A stretch of 64,000 bases of DNA from Methanohalophilus mahii DSM 5219 (GCF_000025865.1 NC_014002.1:744001-808000); one strand, 5' to 3'; positions 34,620 to 43,980 are shown, counted from the stretch's first letter. Numbers and translations: made by a program. Notes: generated by a model not told the origin, from the letters alone.

Positions 34620-35663
34620 TTATATGTTCAAATCCGTTGTACTCATATTAATGGAAATTTCTGCGATATCTCCACTGTATTCAGCAATCCTTTGCAGGCT
34701 TTCCACAATGAAGCCAAATTGATGTGAGTTGGTGTCTGTATTTTTGTTTTTGTATAATGCATTACCTTCCCGGGAAATATTCTTTGCATTCTTTATGACC
34801 ATGTTTGCTTCCATGGGATCGAGATTTGAAAGCAGGGCTATGGATTGCTTGAAGATAGTCTGGACATCTTCTGCCATCTTGAATATGGGGTCATCGGGCT
34901 CCACTTCATTTTCCATTTCAATCATATTCTTTGCAATCCTGACCACATGATCTCCGATTCTTTCCATGCTTTTAGTAACAAGCCGATAGCCCAGGCACTC
35001 CCGGGGTCTTTCGATACCAATCTTTTCTGAAAGGTTGCGGTCTTCAATGGCTGCTTTCAACTGTCTTACAGTTAAAAGGTAAAACCTGTCGACCTCATTA
35101 TCCCTGAGTATTATATCCTGGGCGATTTCTTTATCATTTTTCTCAATTGCTTCCATTATGTCACGTAACATTGATGTTAGTAGGCCGGACATATTTTGCA
35201 GAGCTCTATGAAGGGAAAGATCTCTGTAGTTGAGCAGGCTTTGCAGTACAAGTTCATGATGGCTTTCCTCCACAACTTCAAGGCCTACAAGCCTTTTGCG
35301 GGACGCATCTTTTATGAATTTACGATCTGCTGCACTGAATCCTTCTTTTGACTCCATCTTGATTATATCATAACCAGCAAGGTAATGGGATACAAGTATC
35401 CTGAAAATGTCTTCCGGTTCGGCTACAGGAGGCTGGTTATACATTTTTCCTTTTTTGGGGATCAGACGATTAATTTCAATTTTAGTTTCGTATCTTTTAT
35501 TCTTGTTGAGTGTATCAGAGGATATCAGGAGTGAGCTATTATTCTGTGGTGCAAGGATTACGCTATCTCCAGCTTCAAGGCCGGCTCCTCTCACCCAGTT
35601 TATGGGCAGCGATACTATGAAGGTGGAGCCTCCCGTCAGTTGTACTTTTCTTCTTTCAGACAT
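34620..35663 (-). CDS. AbrB-PhoU phosphate-type regulator
   Basis: 347 residues. The N-terminal 45 residues form a SpoVT/AbrB-like DNA-binding fold (RKVQLTGGSTFIVSLPINWVRGAGLEAGDSVIL). The rest holds two PhoU-like three-helix repeats (about 125-220 and 230-335), with RDNEVDRFYLLTVRQL and ERIGDHVVRIAKNM as the acidic metal-binding motifs. Archaeal proteins with this layout are considered regulators of phosphate uptake. Unlike bacterial PhoU it could bind DNA directly. There is no pst transporter next door; the polyphosphate island lies 600 bases away on the same strand. Confidence 0.87.
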   Translation of the reverse strand: MSERRKVQLTGGSTFIVSLPINWVRGAGLEAGDSVILAPQNNSSLLISSDTLNKNKRYETKIEINRLIPKKGKMYNQPPVAEPEDIFRILVSHYLAGYDIIKMESKEGFSAADRKFIKDASRKRLVGLEVVEESHHELVLQSLLNYRDLSLHRALQNMSGLLTSMLRDIMEAIEKNDKEIAQDIILRDNEVDRFYLLTVRQLKAAIEDRNLSEKIGIERPRECLGYRLVTKSMERIGDHVVRIAKNMIEMENEVEPDDPIFKMAEDVQTIFKQSIALLSNLDPMEANMVIKNAKNISREGNALYKNKNTDTNSHQFGFIVESLQRIAEYSGDIAEISINMSTTDLNI

Positions 35664-36063
35664 AATTTTCCTTTAAGTTTCATGAATATGGTTTGTCTAG
35701 TTTACAGAAGTAGATGTTTCTTGTATAATGGTTGATTTGCCCGTGTGTTGTTAGTGTTGGTTAGAAATATTTCAATGTCTTATTCATATGGTTAGTGAAT
35801 TATATATTTTATCAATATATACTATATACGGATATTTTGTTTATGTATTTTCATTAATAAAAATAAAAGCTGCATTTATGGGAACCTAGTCGTTGTTGAT
35901 AAATAACAATGGCTTTTTCTTTATATAATGAACTTAATTAATTGTCCAATATCTTCTCAACAGAAACCCTTATATAGCTAAATTGCCAATCATCTACTGT
36001 ATTACCCTATACCATAGGTGTGTTTTTACAAATTGATTTCTCGTTTTTTGCTGAGGTATACTG
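35664..36063. promoter_or_regulatory. Divergent region between the AbrB-PhoU gene and psmB
   Basis: No gene is seen in 400 bases. A clear TATA box for psmB (TTATATAG, about 35970-35977) predicts transcription from near 35998 and a leader of about 65 bases. The middle, about 35808-35835, is very A/T-rich with nested TATA-like sequence suited to the minus-strand gene. Confidence 0.5.
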
Positions 36064-36696
36064 ATGGATAATGACAAGCATTTAAAAGGCACAACCACTG
36101 TAGGCATAGTTTGCAGTGATGGAGTTGTTCTTGCCACTGAAAAAAGGGCAACTATGGGCAACTTCATAGCCAGCAAAACCGCAAAGAAGATTTACCAGAT
36201 CGATGACCTGGTCGGGATGACCACTGCTGGCTCGGTAGGTGATGCCCAGCAGCTTGTGCGGATGATTAGTGTGGAATCCAAACTCTATAAAATGAGGAGA
36301 CAGGAATCAATAACCATCAAAGGCCTCACAACTTTACTCTCCAATATCCTTGGTGGGCAACGCTATTTCCCTTTAATGGTACAACTCCTTGTAGGTGGCG
36401 TGGATAAGAATGGACCTGCCATATTCTCACTCGATGCGATGGGTGGAAATATTGAGGAAACAAAGGCCGTTGCTACGGGCTCTGGTTCACCGATGGCTTA
36501 TGGTGTTCTTGAAGACCGCTATCATGAGGGCATCAATGTCGATGAGGGTATGGAACTTGCAGTCCGTGCTCTTTACAATGCCATGAAAAGGGATTCAGCT
36601 TCTGGTAATGGTATCGATGTAGTCAAAATAACCGCGGATGGCTACAAAAGAATTGAGACTGGAGAGGTGGACAAAATACTTGAAAACCTGAAATAA
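36064..36696 (+). CDS. psmB: Proteasome beta subunit
   Basis: 210 residues. The nine-residue propeptide MDNDKHLKG precedes catalytic Thr10 ([11 protein letters not shown]), followed by [20 protein letters not shown] with the catalytic lysine and [15 protein letters not shown] near the end. Autocleavage exposes the N-terminal threonine nucleophile of the 20S core, which degrades unfolded proteins in the cytoplasm. GAGGT six bases before the ATG supports the start. The aCPSF1 gene follows after 78 bases. Confidence 0.97.
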   Translation: MDNDKHLKGTTTVGIVCSDGVVLATEKRATMGNFIASKTAKKIYQIDDLVGMTTAGSVGDAQQLVRMISVESKLYKMRRQESITIKGLTTLLSNILGGQRYFPLMVQLLVGGVDKNGPAIFSLDAMGGNIEETKAVATGSGSPMAYGVLEDRYHEGINVDEGMELAVRALYNAMKRDSASGNGIDVVKITADGYKRIETGEVDKILENLK

Positions 36697-36774
36697 GCTA
36701 TCCTATTCATCTTATTTTTTAAAACACTATTACCCATATTTCCTACTTTTTTATAATACAGGAAGGCATTTTTA

Positions 36775-38688
36775 ATGGTCATAGAAGATATCCTAGAAGG
36801 ATTAAAGAAAAAAATCGAGAAGAATCTTCCGGCTGGCACTACGATTTCAAATGTAGAATTTGAGGGTCCTCAACTTGTAGTATATACAGAAGAGCCCCGT
36901 AAGTTTGCTGATAACGGAAATATTGTACGAACCCTGGCCAAAAGTCTAAGGACCAGAATAGTTGTTCGTCCTGATCCAAAAGTACTTTTGGCACCAGAAG
37001 AATCTATCGACCTTATTAACCAAACTGTTCCCGAGGATTCGGGAGTTACAAATTATGATTTTGCTCCGGATGTCGGGGAAGTGATAATTGAGGCGGAAAA
37101 ACCCGGCCTTGTAATAGGCAAACATGGGGAAACCCTTCGTGAAATTACCAAGAAGGTAGGCTGGACCCCTAAAGTTGTCAGGACTCCCCCGATAAAGTCC
37201 CGTACTGTGAAAAATATACGGGAATTCATGAAAAAGAACCATTCCGATAGAAAGGATATCCTTAAAACAATCGGAAGGAAGATTCACAGGGAATGTACTT
37301 CCAAGGACCAATGGGTACGTCTTACATCTCTTGGTGGCTGTCGTGAAGTTGGTAGAAGTTGTTTCCTGCTCTCCACTCCGGAATCCAAGATTATGATCGA
37401 TTGTGGTGTCAATGTAGGTTCTGACGATGACATGACTCCTTATCTTTACATTCCTGAAGTACAGCCACTAAATCAGATTGATGCGGTAGTTATTACCCAT
37501 GCACACCTTGACCACCAGGGTCTGGTGCCTCTTCTCTATAAATATGGTTATGATGGACCAATTTATTGTACCCATCCGACCAGGGACCTGATGGTTCTGC
37601 TTGAACTGGACTTTATCGATGTGGCCGCCAAAGATGGAAAACGAATCCCATACGAATCTGCTGATGTGCGTAATGCACTAAAGCACAGTATCGTGCTGGA
37701 ATATGAAGAAGTGACTGATATTGCACCTGACATCAAACTTACCTTCCACAATGCAGGCCATATTATTGGATCTGCAGTATCCCATTTCCATATAGGGGAT
37801 GGTTTGCATAATGTAGTAATAACCGGCGATTTCAAGTATGGCCCTACACGCCTTTTCAATCCTGCAGTAAACAAGTTCCCCCGTGTTGAGACCGTTATTA
37901 CAGAATCAACTTATGGTGCCTCCAATTCTATGCAGCCTGCATTGAAAGATGCCGAAAAGAACCTGCAAAGAATTATCAAGGAAACTATAGATAGGCAGGG
38001 TGTTGTGCTTATTCCTGCATTTGCTGTGGGAAGAAGCCAGGAGGTTATGATTGTCATAGAGGAAGCTATCAGGAAAGGTATTATTGATGAAGTGCCGGTT
38101 TATCTCGATGGTATGATATGGGAGGCAACTGCAATCCATGCTACATACCCGGAATACCTGAACAATGACCTGAGACGCCTGATTTTCCAGAAAGGACAGA
38201 ATCCATTCCTCTCTGAATGTTTCAAACCCGTGGATTCTAATGAACTCAGGAGAAATATTATTGAAAATCCACATCCATGTGTGATCCTGTCTACTTCCGG
38301 TATGATGAGTGGTGGACCGGTTATGGAATATTTCAAAGCCTTTGCACCTAATGAAAGGAATACTTTAGTGTTTGTTGGCTATCAGGCCGATGGGACTCTG
38401 GGTCGCCGTATCCAGAAAGGCTGGAAGGAAATCCCTCTGTCTTCCGGAGGTAAGGGTTCAGAAACCGTGCTAATGAACATGGATGTTGAAATTGTGGATG
38501 GTTTCTCCGGCCACTCTGACCGCAAGCAACTCATGGAATTCTTCAAGCGCATGAAGCCACAACCAGAACGTGTTTTCACAGAGCACGGTGATGAAAGGTC
38601 GTGCATAGATCTTGCAAGTTCTATCCATAAAAGAAAGAAAATTGAAACAAGAGCTCTTACCAATCTGGAAACAATAAGACTGGTATAA
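36775..38688 (+). CDS. aCPSF1 / FttA: KH-domain beta-CASP ribonuclease and transcription terminator
   Basis: 637 residues. Two N-terminal KH domains (about 1-70 and 75-145, with the GxxG loop GKHG at 115-118) precede a metallo-beta-lactamase core with HAHLDH (242-247), ITGDFKYGPTRL and the beta-CASP region, ending in SGHSDR and TEHGDE. This is the archaeal homologue of CPSF73, which cleaves U-rich 3' ends and ends transcription genome-wide. AGGAAGG stands eight bases before the ATG. It lies directly after psmB, and the two may share transcripts. Confidence 0.97.
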   Translation: MVIEDILEGLKKKIEKNLPAGTTISNVEFEGPQLVVYTEEPRKFADNGNIVRTLAKSLRTRIVVRPDPKVLLAPEESIDLINQTVPEDSGVTNYDFAPDVGEVIIEAEKPGLVIGKHGETLREITKKVGWTPKVVRTPPIKSRTVKNIREFMKKNHSDRKDILKTIGRKIHRECTSKDQWVRLTSLGGCREVGRSCFLLSTPESKIMIDCGVNVGSDDDMTPYLYIPEVQPLNQIDAVVITHAHLDHQGLVPLLYKYGYDGPIYCTHPTRDLMVLLELDFIDVAAKDGKRIPYESADVRNALKHSIVLEYEEVTDIAPDIKLTFHNAGHIIGSAVSHFHIGDGLHNVVITGDFKYGPTRLFNPAVNKFPRVETVITESTYGASNSMQPALKDAEKNLQRIIKETIDRQGVVLIPAFAVGRSQEVMIVIEEAIRKGIIDEVPVYLDGMIWEATAIHATYPEYLNNDLRRLIFQKGQNPFLSECFKPVDSNELRRNIIENPHPCVILSTSGMMSGGPVMEYFKAFAPNERNTLVFVGYQADGTLGRRIQKGWKEIPLSSGGKGSETVLMNMDVEIVDGFSGHSDRKQLMEFFKRMKPQPERVFTEHGDERSCIDLASSIHKRKKIETRALTNLETIRLV

Positions 38689-38692
38689 AGCT

Positions 38693-39361
38693 TTAATCAA
38701 GGAGGCTGCAGAGGTATTCTACAAGTTCTCTGTGGTCTCTTACAACAATATCTGCCTTTTTGAGAAGATCAGCACTTACATAGGTTGGAACTGCAATGCA
38801 AAACAATCCTGCATTCTTTGCAGCTTCAACTCCTAAGGGTGCATTTTCCAGGACAATGCATTTATCTTTTTGTACTGCAAGCTTTTCCACAGCAGTCAAA
38901 TAAGGTTCTGGATCAGGTTTGCCTTTCTCTACATCTGTTCCTGCAATAATTGTATTGAATATTTTGGGGTAGAATTTTCCCATCAGCGTTTCTACAATGG
39001 CACGGTCAGAACCTGAGACGACTGCAAGTTTGAACTTTGTTTGAAGGGATTTGAAAGTTTCATCCATTCCATCAAATACATATGCTTTCTGGTTCTTAAA
39101 AAAAAGTTCTTTTTTCCGTTTATGTATCTGCTCAATATCCTCTTCATCAGGCACCATTCCTTGCTTTTCAAATATTTTTTCTATAATTCCTCTGTGATTT
39201 GATCCTTCGAGAATGTATATTTCTTCTTTTTCGATATCTATCCCTGCTTCTTTGAATGAAGTTTTCCAGGCTTGTGCATGGAATGACATCGAATCTACCA
39301 GTACTCCATCGACATCTGATATGATCGCCTCTATATTTTCAGGTATTGCAGTTTTATCCAT
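38693..39361 (-). CDS. HAD-superfamily phosphatase / beta-phosphoglucomutase-like
   Basis: 222 residues. Motif I is DVDGVLVDS with nucleophile Asp16 and acid Asp18. A helical cap (about 30-95) follows, then motif II VVSGSD, motif III lysine in KGKPDPEPY, and ENAPLGVEAAKNAG as motif IV. The layout fits subfamily I phosphatases and beta-phosphoglucomutases acting on sugar phosphates. The Glu-Asn in motif IV, where many have Glu-Asp, is a small deviation. It converges on the aCPSF1 gene with a four-base gap. Confidence 0.85.
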   Translation of the reverse strand: MDKTAIPENIEAIISDVDGVLVDSMSFHAQAWKTSFKEAGIDIEKEEIYILEGSNHRGIIEKIFEKQGMVPDEEDIEQIHKRKKELFFKNQKAYVFDGMDETFKSLQTKFKLAVVSGSDRAIVETLMGKFYPKIFNTIIAGTDVEKGKPDPEPYLTAVEKLAVQKDKCIVLENAPLGVEAAKNAGLFCIAVPTYVSADLLKKADIVVRDHRELVEYLCSLLD

Positions 39362-39447
39362 CAGGTTTGAGTACTATTTTAGCTTATTAAAAGGTTGTTC
39401 GAAAAGATTATAACGATACAGGTCACATGTTATTATGGTGAATTCGC

Positions 39448-39573
39448 ATGTCTAAGTTCAACAAAAGGGATACAGAGAGAAAGGGTGCGAAAAAAAATGA
39501 AAATCTTGAGGAAAAACTCATTCAGGAAAATCTGGATGACCTTAAAACGGAAGGTGATGAATTTCCGGAATAA
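39448..39573 (+). CDS. Small highly charged protein (41 aa), unknown
   Basis: The ATG at 39448 follows GGTGA by seven bases, a good ribosome-binding site. The product is 41 residues, very polar, with a basic first half (MSKFNKRDTERKGAKKNEN) and an acidic second half (LEEKLIQENLDDLKTEGDE), probably helical. Codons are normal and no alternative long frame covers the stretch. I recognise no family. A TATA-like stretch around 39382 lies upstream. Confidence 0.5.
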   Translation: MSKFNKRDTERKGAKKNENLEEKLIQENLDDLKTEGDEFPE

Positions 39574-39684
39574 AATCTTTTTTGATGTGAGGTTATCCCT
39601 TTTGCAGTCTGTTTTCTGCATTTCAGGATGGCCTGGAAAAGTAGTTGAACATTCTTGACAGATATCAAGAAAAATTATTGATTC

Positions 39685-39719
39685 AAAAAAGGTCCAACCG
39701 GCCACCAATAGGCCGGTTG
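39685..39719 (-). terminator. Stem-loop with T6 after the HTH regulator gene
   Basis: CAACCGGCC (39695-39703) and GGCCGGTTG (39711-39719) form a perfect 9-bp stem with a 7-base loop. Read on the minus strand, the stem is followed four bases later by six T. It lies 21 bases after the regulator stop and looks like an intrinsic terminator. Confidence 0.65.
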
Positions 39720-39740
39720 CCTATCTATTAAATAAAAAAA

Positions 39741-40109
39741 TCACTCTTTGGAAAGCGATCTCAGCCTATTGACGAGGGTGAGCCTTGCATCGTTCTCTTC
39801 TTTCACTTTCTCTTCAAAATGTCTGACGATCTTGTTGAGAGGAGCTGCAAGACTGTAAATCTTTGTAGGCCTTCCTTTGCCGTTTAGTTTTTTGCTGCTT
39901 TCTTCTATCCAGTTATTCTTTCTCATAGAGCGCATTGCAACACTTACTTCAGGTTGTCTCAATCCTGTATTCATCTCAATATCCAGAGATGAAGCTTCGT
40001 CAACATTTTTTAAGTAAGCAATAGTAGTTGCCAGGTTTCGTGAAACTCCAAGGCCTCTAAATGCTTCAATCATCTCTTCGTCTGACTCGTTTATTCTTGT
40101 CATATACAT
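39741..40109 (-). CDS. Winged-helix transcriptional regulator
   Basis: 122 residues from the ATG at 40109, chosen because AGGAAGGAT precedes it; the frame is open further upstream, but that part (from 40214) reads like leader sequence. A helix-turn-helix domain is visible in LGVSRNLATTIAYLKNVDEASSLDIEMNTGLRQPEVSVAMRSMRKNNWIEE, a MarR/TrmB-like arrangement, followed by a GKGRPTKIY wing and a coiled-coil tail (about 90-122). Similar small regulators are common in Methanosarcinales. A TATA box (AAATATATAAA, about 40222-40232) lies upstream. Target genes are unknown. Confidence 0.78.
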   Translation of the reverse strand: MYMTRINESDEEMIEAFRGLGVSRNLATTIAYLKNVDEASSLDIEMNTGLRQPEVSVAMRSMRKNNWIEESSKKLNGKGRPTKIYSLAAPLNKIVRHFEEKVKEENDARLTLVNRLRSLSKE

Positions 40110-40284
40110 CTTAATCCTTCCTTTCATACCGTTTGTCGAAGAATCATACCCAAAGGTAATTGGAATATTTTTCTTCGATACCACCACTAGTATAGAAGTT
40201 ACTATATTACACATGGTTTATATATTTTTCGTAAAATTGGTATTCATGAATCCAGTTTAATGATAAAATAATTTTGAATGAAGA

Positions 40285-40546
40285 TTTGTCGCCATGACCA
40301 TTACGAAAGTAAGTGGGAAAGGGCCCAAAAAGACATTCATCTCCAGTACAGGGGTAAGAAAACAGAAGTGGATCTTATCTCTAAGATACAGATTGATATG
40401 GTCCTGGATGAAAATGATGTTTTGAGAGTGATATCTACGATAAAAAAGCAGGCAGGACCGGTAAAGCAGGAGACGGGAAAATATTCGTCTCTCCTATCGA
40501 GATGATAGCAGATGTAAGGGACGAGGAAGATATGGTATTCGGTTAA
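40285..40546 (+). pseudogene. PII (GlnB/GlnK) pseudogene with two frameshifts and lost N-terminus
   Basis: Three frames read in succession give PII sequence. The first, from 40285, reads FVAMTITKVSGKG. A one-base loss near 40324-40330 moves to QKDIHLQYRGKKTEVDLI and on to VLRVISTIKK. A second loss near the A-run at 40441-40448 moves to GRTGKAGDGKIFVSPIEM and ends with TAA at 40544. These are the T-loop (with its conserved Tyr) and the C-terminal signature of nitrogen-regulatory PII proteins. The first 30 or so residues are absent or eroded, with a TGA in frame just upstream, and no ammonium transporter is adjacent. The gene is therefore dead unless assembly errors explain both indels. Confidence 0.85.
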
Positions 40547-40567
40547 TGCCCGGATACTTTTTTTCTT

Positions 40568-41167
40568 TTAAAGTCGGATTATCTGAGTATCTGGAATTTT
40601 TTCATTAATCAGTTTTTCCAATTCATCAATTTTGTCTTCTGCAACAGCAACTACTATTTCCACCACATCAGAATAATGTTCATCCAGGATTGTGGCACAA
40701 TTTTCAAGCATATGTTTTACAAATTGCATATTACCGTAGTCCACTACAACTTTCATTTCTTTTGTGGAGCTCTGCTCAACAATACCGGCATCATCTATAG
40801 CCTCAATAGCAGTTTGTTTGTAAGCACGGGATAGTCCGCCAAATCCAAGTTTGATTCCGCCAAAATACCGGCTGATTATCACTACAACATTATCAAGTCC
40901 TTTCAGTTCAAGGACTCTGAAAACAGGTTTGCCAGAGCTTCCTGAAGGCTCTCCGTCATCATCATATTTCATGATCAGGTTTCCGTCACCTGTGATACGG
41001 TATGCAAACACATTATGGTTTGCATCGGGATACCTTTGTCGGATGTCTTCCACAAAACTTTTTGCTTCAGTTTCGTCTGCAACCGGAAATACATTGCCTA
41101 TAAATCTGGATTTTTTAAATTCTTTTAACGCTAATCCATTGCCATGTATCGTTTTTATAATAGACAT
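40568..41167 (-). CDS. YigZ/IMPACT family protein
   Basis: 199 residues. The UPF0029/IMPACT N-terminal domain (about 1-125) carries NHNVFAYRI, DDDGEPSGSSGKP and VVVIISRYFGGIKLGFGGLSRAYKQ, all family hallmarks. A ferredoxin-fold C-terminal domain of about 60 residues follows. The eukaryotic relative IMPACT restrains the Gcn2 kinase and YigZ may contact RNA or ribosomes, but the biochemical role in archaea is not established. It converges on the PII pseudogene. Confidence 0.88.
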   Translation of the reverse strand: MSIIKTIHGNGLALKEFKKSRFIGNVFPVADETEAKSFVEDIRQRYPDANHNVFAYRITGDGNLIMKYDDDGEPSGSSGKPVFRVLELKGLDNVVVIISRYFGGIKLGFGGLSRAYKQTAIEAIDDAGIVEQSSTKEMKVVVDYGNMQFVKHMLENCATILDEHYSDVVEIVVAVAEDKIDELEKLINEKIPDTQIIRL

Positions 41168-41283
41168 TAAATCACTTGGGTTTGCTCTTTCATTGCATTC
41201 TTCCCCTATAAACCATAATCGATTAGTGGTTTTTGTTCATATGTAATTAATGATTCAATAAATATTGAATCTGCAACAAGAGA

Positions 41284-42633
41284 TCAATTTTCCAGTTTGT
41301 TTGATTCCCTGTGAAGGAAGACCACAGCCACCACGAATGCAAGAAAATCTGAAACTGGAAGAGATAGCCATATACCGGTCAGGCCGAAAAACATGGGTAG
41401 TATGATCAATAGGGGTGGGAGGAATATAACCTGTCGTGAAAGAGTCACAAACAGGGATTCCTTGGATTTGCCCAGCGATTGTAGAAGGGCTGTTGCTACA
41501 ATCTGTGCTCCGATAAAAGGCATCATTATGTAACATATCTTGATTGCAGGCACGCCCATCTCTATAAGGGCGGGGTCATTGCTGAAAACACCTATGATTT
41601 GTTCGGGTATGATAAAAACGACTATTGCAAAAATCAGACTGAGCCCTGTGGCCAGGTAGGTAGAAAGGGAAATTGTCCTCCTCACACGCTGCATCTGGTT
41701 TGCTCCGTAGTTGAAACCAAAGATTGGTTGTATCCCCTGTTTAATACCTATAACCGGCATCAGGGTTAACATGAATACCTTGATTATAATGCCAAATACG
41801 GCAATTGCAACATCGCCGCCATAGTAGAGCAAGCTCTGGTTGAAAATGAGGAAAAGACCGCTTTCCACCACGTTGAAAAGGAATTCTGACATGCCGATGT
41901 ACGTTGATTCGTTTACTATTGACATGTCAGGGCGCAGGGAGGCTAAACTGAATGGAACTGTGGCTTTTCCGGAGGCATAATAGTAGAATACCATTATAGT
42001 GCCTATTATCTGCGAGATAACCGTTGCAATAGCAGCACCTTTTATGCCCATTCCAAATTCAAAGATAAAAAGAGGATCTAGCAAAATGTTGGCAACACTG
42101 GATATGACCATAATAAGCATTGCAAACGAAGTGTTTCCTTCGGCACGGATCGAGTTGTTCATGGCAGCTGAAAAGGTGAAAAAAACCGTTCCAAGCAGGA
42201 TATAATACGTATAGTCTGCGGCATAGGGCATCACTTCGGCAGAGGCACCAAAGAGGGTGAGCAACTCTTCCATAAAGACCAGGCTTACAACCGTGAATAG
42301 CAGGCTTGCAACTGTTACCATGGTGGCCATGTTGCCCACAGTTTTTTCTGCAACTTGCTGCTTTCCACTACCCAGGGACCTGGAGATAATTGATGCTCCT
42401 CCAACTCCCACTCCAAGTGCAATTGCCAGCATCAGCATTTGTACCGGGAATGCCACTGAAATACCGGCAATTCCCAGAACACTATCTTCGCCAAGCCCTC
42501 GGCCGATGAAAATAGTATCGACCAGATTATACATGGCCTGCACTACAAGACCGACTATGGCCGGAGCTGCCAGTTTTACAATCAGGCTGCCAATATTTTC
42601 CTGTGCCAGCATTATGTTGCGTTCATGGGGCAT
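41284..42633 (-). CDS. MATE-family efflux transporter
   Basis: 449 residues with 12 membrane helices. The MATE pattern is visible in IVKLAAPAIVGLVVQAMYNLVDTIFIGRG, VGGASIISRSLGSGKQQVAE, and IKQGIQPIFGFNYGANQMQRV in the second half. MATE proteins export organic cations or drugs in exchange for Na+ or H+. It is preceded by a 130-base gap from the aldo/keto reductase gene, on the same strand. Substrate unknown. Confidence 0.92.
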   Translation of the reverse strand: MPHERNIMLAQENIGSLIVKLAAPAIVGLVVQAMYNLVDTIFIGRGLGEDSVLGIAGISVAFPVQMLMLAIALGVGVGGASIISRSLGSGKQQVAEKTVGNMATMVTVASLLFTVVSLVFMEELLTLFGASAEVMPYAADYTYYILLGTVFFTFSAAMNNSIRAEGNTSFAMLIMVISSVANILLDPLFIFEFGMGIKGAAIATVISQIIGTIMVFYYYASGKATVPFSLASLRPDMSIVNESTYIGMSEFLFNVVESGLFLIFNQSLLYYGGDVAIAVFGIIIKVFMLTLMPVIGIKQGIQPIFGFNYGANQMQRVRRTISLSTYLATGLSLIFAIVVFIIPEQIIGVFSNDPALIEMGVPAIKICYIMMPFIGAQIVATALLQSLGKSKESLFVTLSRQVIFLPPLLIILPMFFGLTGIWLSLPVSDFLAFVVAVVFLHRESNKLEN

Positions 42634-42763
42634 TATCTATTACCTTTCAATTCGTCTCTTTTGCCAATGTATTCCTGGCAACTGTATAATCATTATCAGG
42701 AAGGAAAAGCAATAGGTTCGCAACTTTTATATCAAATTTGTCCCTGCCCTAAAAGAATAGAAT

Positions 42764-43900
42764 TTATTTTTCCAGTAACCTTGTAACCTCTGCAAGCATT
42801 TCCGGTATGGGTATTTCCTGTGGGCAGCGCTCTGCACATTGTCCACAATCTATGCAGTTGGATGCCTTACGTTCCTCTCCTACGTGGGATGCGTAAGCCC
42901 TTCTGGCATCTTCTATATTTTCATAAAGCATAGCATTATTGAGGTATTTGAAGTTGAGGGGAATCTGCACACCTGCAGGACAGGGCAGACAATACCTGCA
43001 ACCAGTGCAATCAACAACAAGTTTGTCGCAGTAGATTTCCCGTACCTCTCGTATCAGTGCGTGGTCTTTTTCAGTCAGGGAATTTGGCAATGCCTTATTT
43101 GCTGTTGCTAGATTTTCCTTTAACTGCTCTAGATTGCTCATGCCGCTTAAGACCATGCTTACCTGGTCCAGGTCCCAGATATAGCGTAATCCCCATTCTG
43201 CTGGTGTACGTTTGATTTCACTTTTGTCCCATATTTTCATAATATCGTCTGGTACCATATCGGCCAGGCATCCTCCCCTTAAAGGTTCCATTATTATCAC
43301 TCCAAGGTTTTGTGACGCTGCATAAAGTAAACCTTCGTAGCCGGCCTGATAATCGATGTCAAGGTAGTTGTACTGGATCTGACAGACATCCCAGGAGTAG
43401 GCATCAACGATTTCCCTGAACAAAGAGACTTCATCGTGAAAAGAAAATCCTACATAACGGGATCTGCCATCTTTTTTAATCTGATCAAGGAAATCAAACA
43501 AGCCAAGTTCCACAAGTTTTGGCCAAAAGTCCCGGTTGAGAGTATGAATTAAATAAAAATCAACGTAATCCGTACCAAGTCTTTCAAGTTGTTCATCAAA
43601 GTAGCTATCCATGTCCTCACGGCTCTCAATGTTCCATGATGGCATTTTTGTGGCGAGATTTACTTTATCCCTGTAACCATTTTGCAGCGCTTTAGCCAGC
43701 ATGGGTTCACTTTTACCTTCATGGTAGGGATATGCTGTATCAAGATAATTTATGCCCTGGTCGATGGCATGGTGGATTATCTCGCAAGCTCTTTGCTCAT
43801 CAATGTGTCCGGAATCACCGTCTATTATGGGCAGCCGCATACAACCCAGCCCAAGGGATGAAACTTTTTCACCTGTTTTTCCAAGTGTACGGTATAACAT
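42764..43900 (-). CDS. Aldo/keto reductase with C-terminal 2[4Fe-4S] ferredoxin domain
   Basis: 378 residues. The TIM-barrel reductase (1-280) has GCMRLP, DTAYPYHEGKSE with the catalytic Asp and Tyr, and FYLIHTL with the catalytic His. The tail has two cysteine clusters, CTGCRYCLPCPAGVQIP and CIDCGQCAERCPQEIPIP, typical of ferredoxin-type domains. Such fused reductases are widespread in anaerobes and probably pass electrons between ferredoxin and a carbonyl substrate. The substrate is unknown. Confidence 0.9.
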   Translation of the reverse strand: MLYRTLGKTGEKVSSLGLGCMRLPIIDGDSGHIDEQRACEIIHHAIDQGINYLDTAYPYHEGKSEPMLAKALQNGYRDKVNLATKMPSWNIESREDMDSYFDEQLERLGTDYVDFYLIHTLNRDFWPKLVELGLFDFLDQIKKDGRSRYVGFSFHDEVSLFREIVDAYSWDVCQIQYNYLDIDYQAGYEGLLYAASQNLGVIIMEPLRGGCLADMVPDDIMKIWDKSEIKRTPAEWGLRYIWDLDQVSMVLSGMSNLEQLKENLATANKALPNSLTEKDHALIREVREIYCDKLVVDCTGCRYCLPCPAGVQIPLNFKYLNNAMLYENIEDARRAYASHVGEERKASNCIDCGQCAERCPQEIPIPEMLAEVTRLLEK

Positions 43901-43980
43901 GCCAGAATGTGGTATTTAGTTGATAATAAGCTTTGGTATTCTGACTAATACGTTCTGATGATTATTACTAACCTCTAGTT

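Noticed and set aside
35808-35835. Dense TATA-like sequence that might be a replication origin element
   Set aside because: There is no run of repeated origin boxes and no orc1/cdc6 gene nearby; it fits a normal A/T-rich promoter.
39395-39658. 87-residue plus-strand frame over the 41-residue small gene
   Set aside because: It lacks a ribosome-binding site and its sequence looks random; the shorter frame at 39448 has a proper start and normal composition.
40182-40202. Apparent repeat TAGTATA / TACTATA upstream of the HTH regulator
   Set aside because: The arms are mirror-like, not reverse complements, so they do not form a dyad operator.
40278-40505. 75-residue frame read as a complete gene
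   Set aside because: Only its middle part matches PII. Its two ends correspond to neighbouring frames of the broken gene, so it is a slice of a pseudogene.
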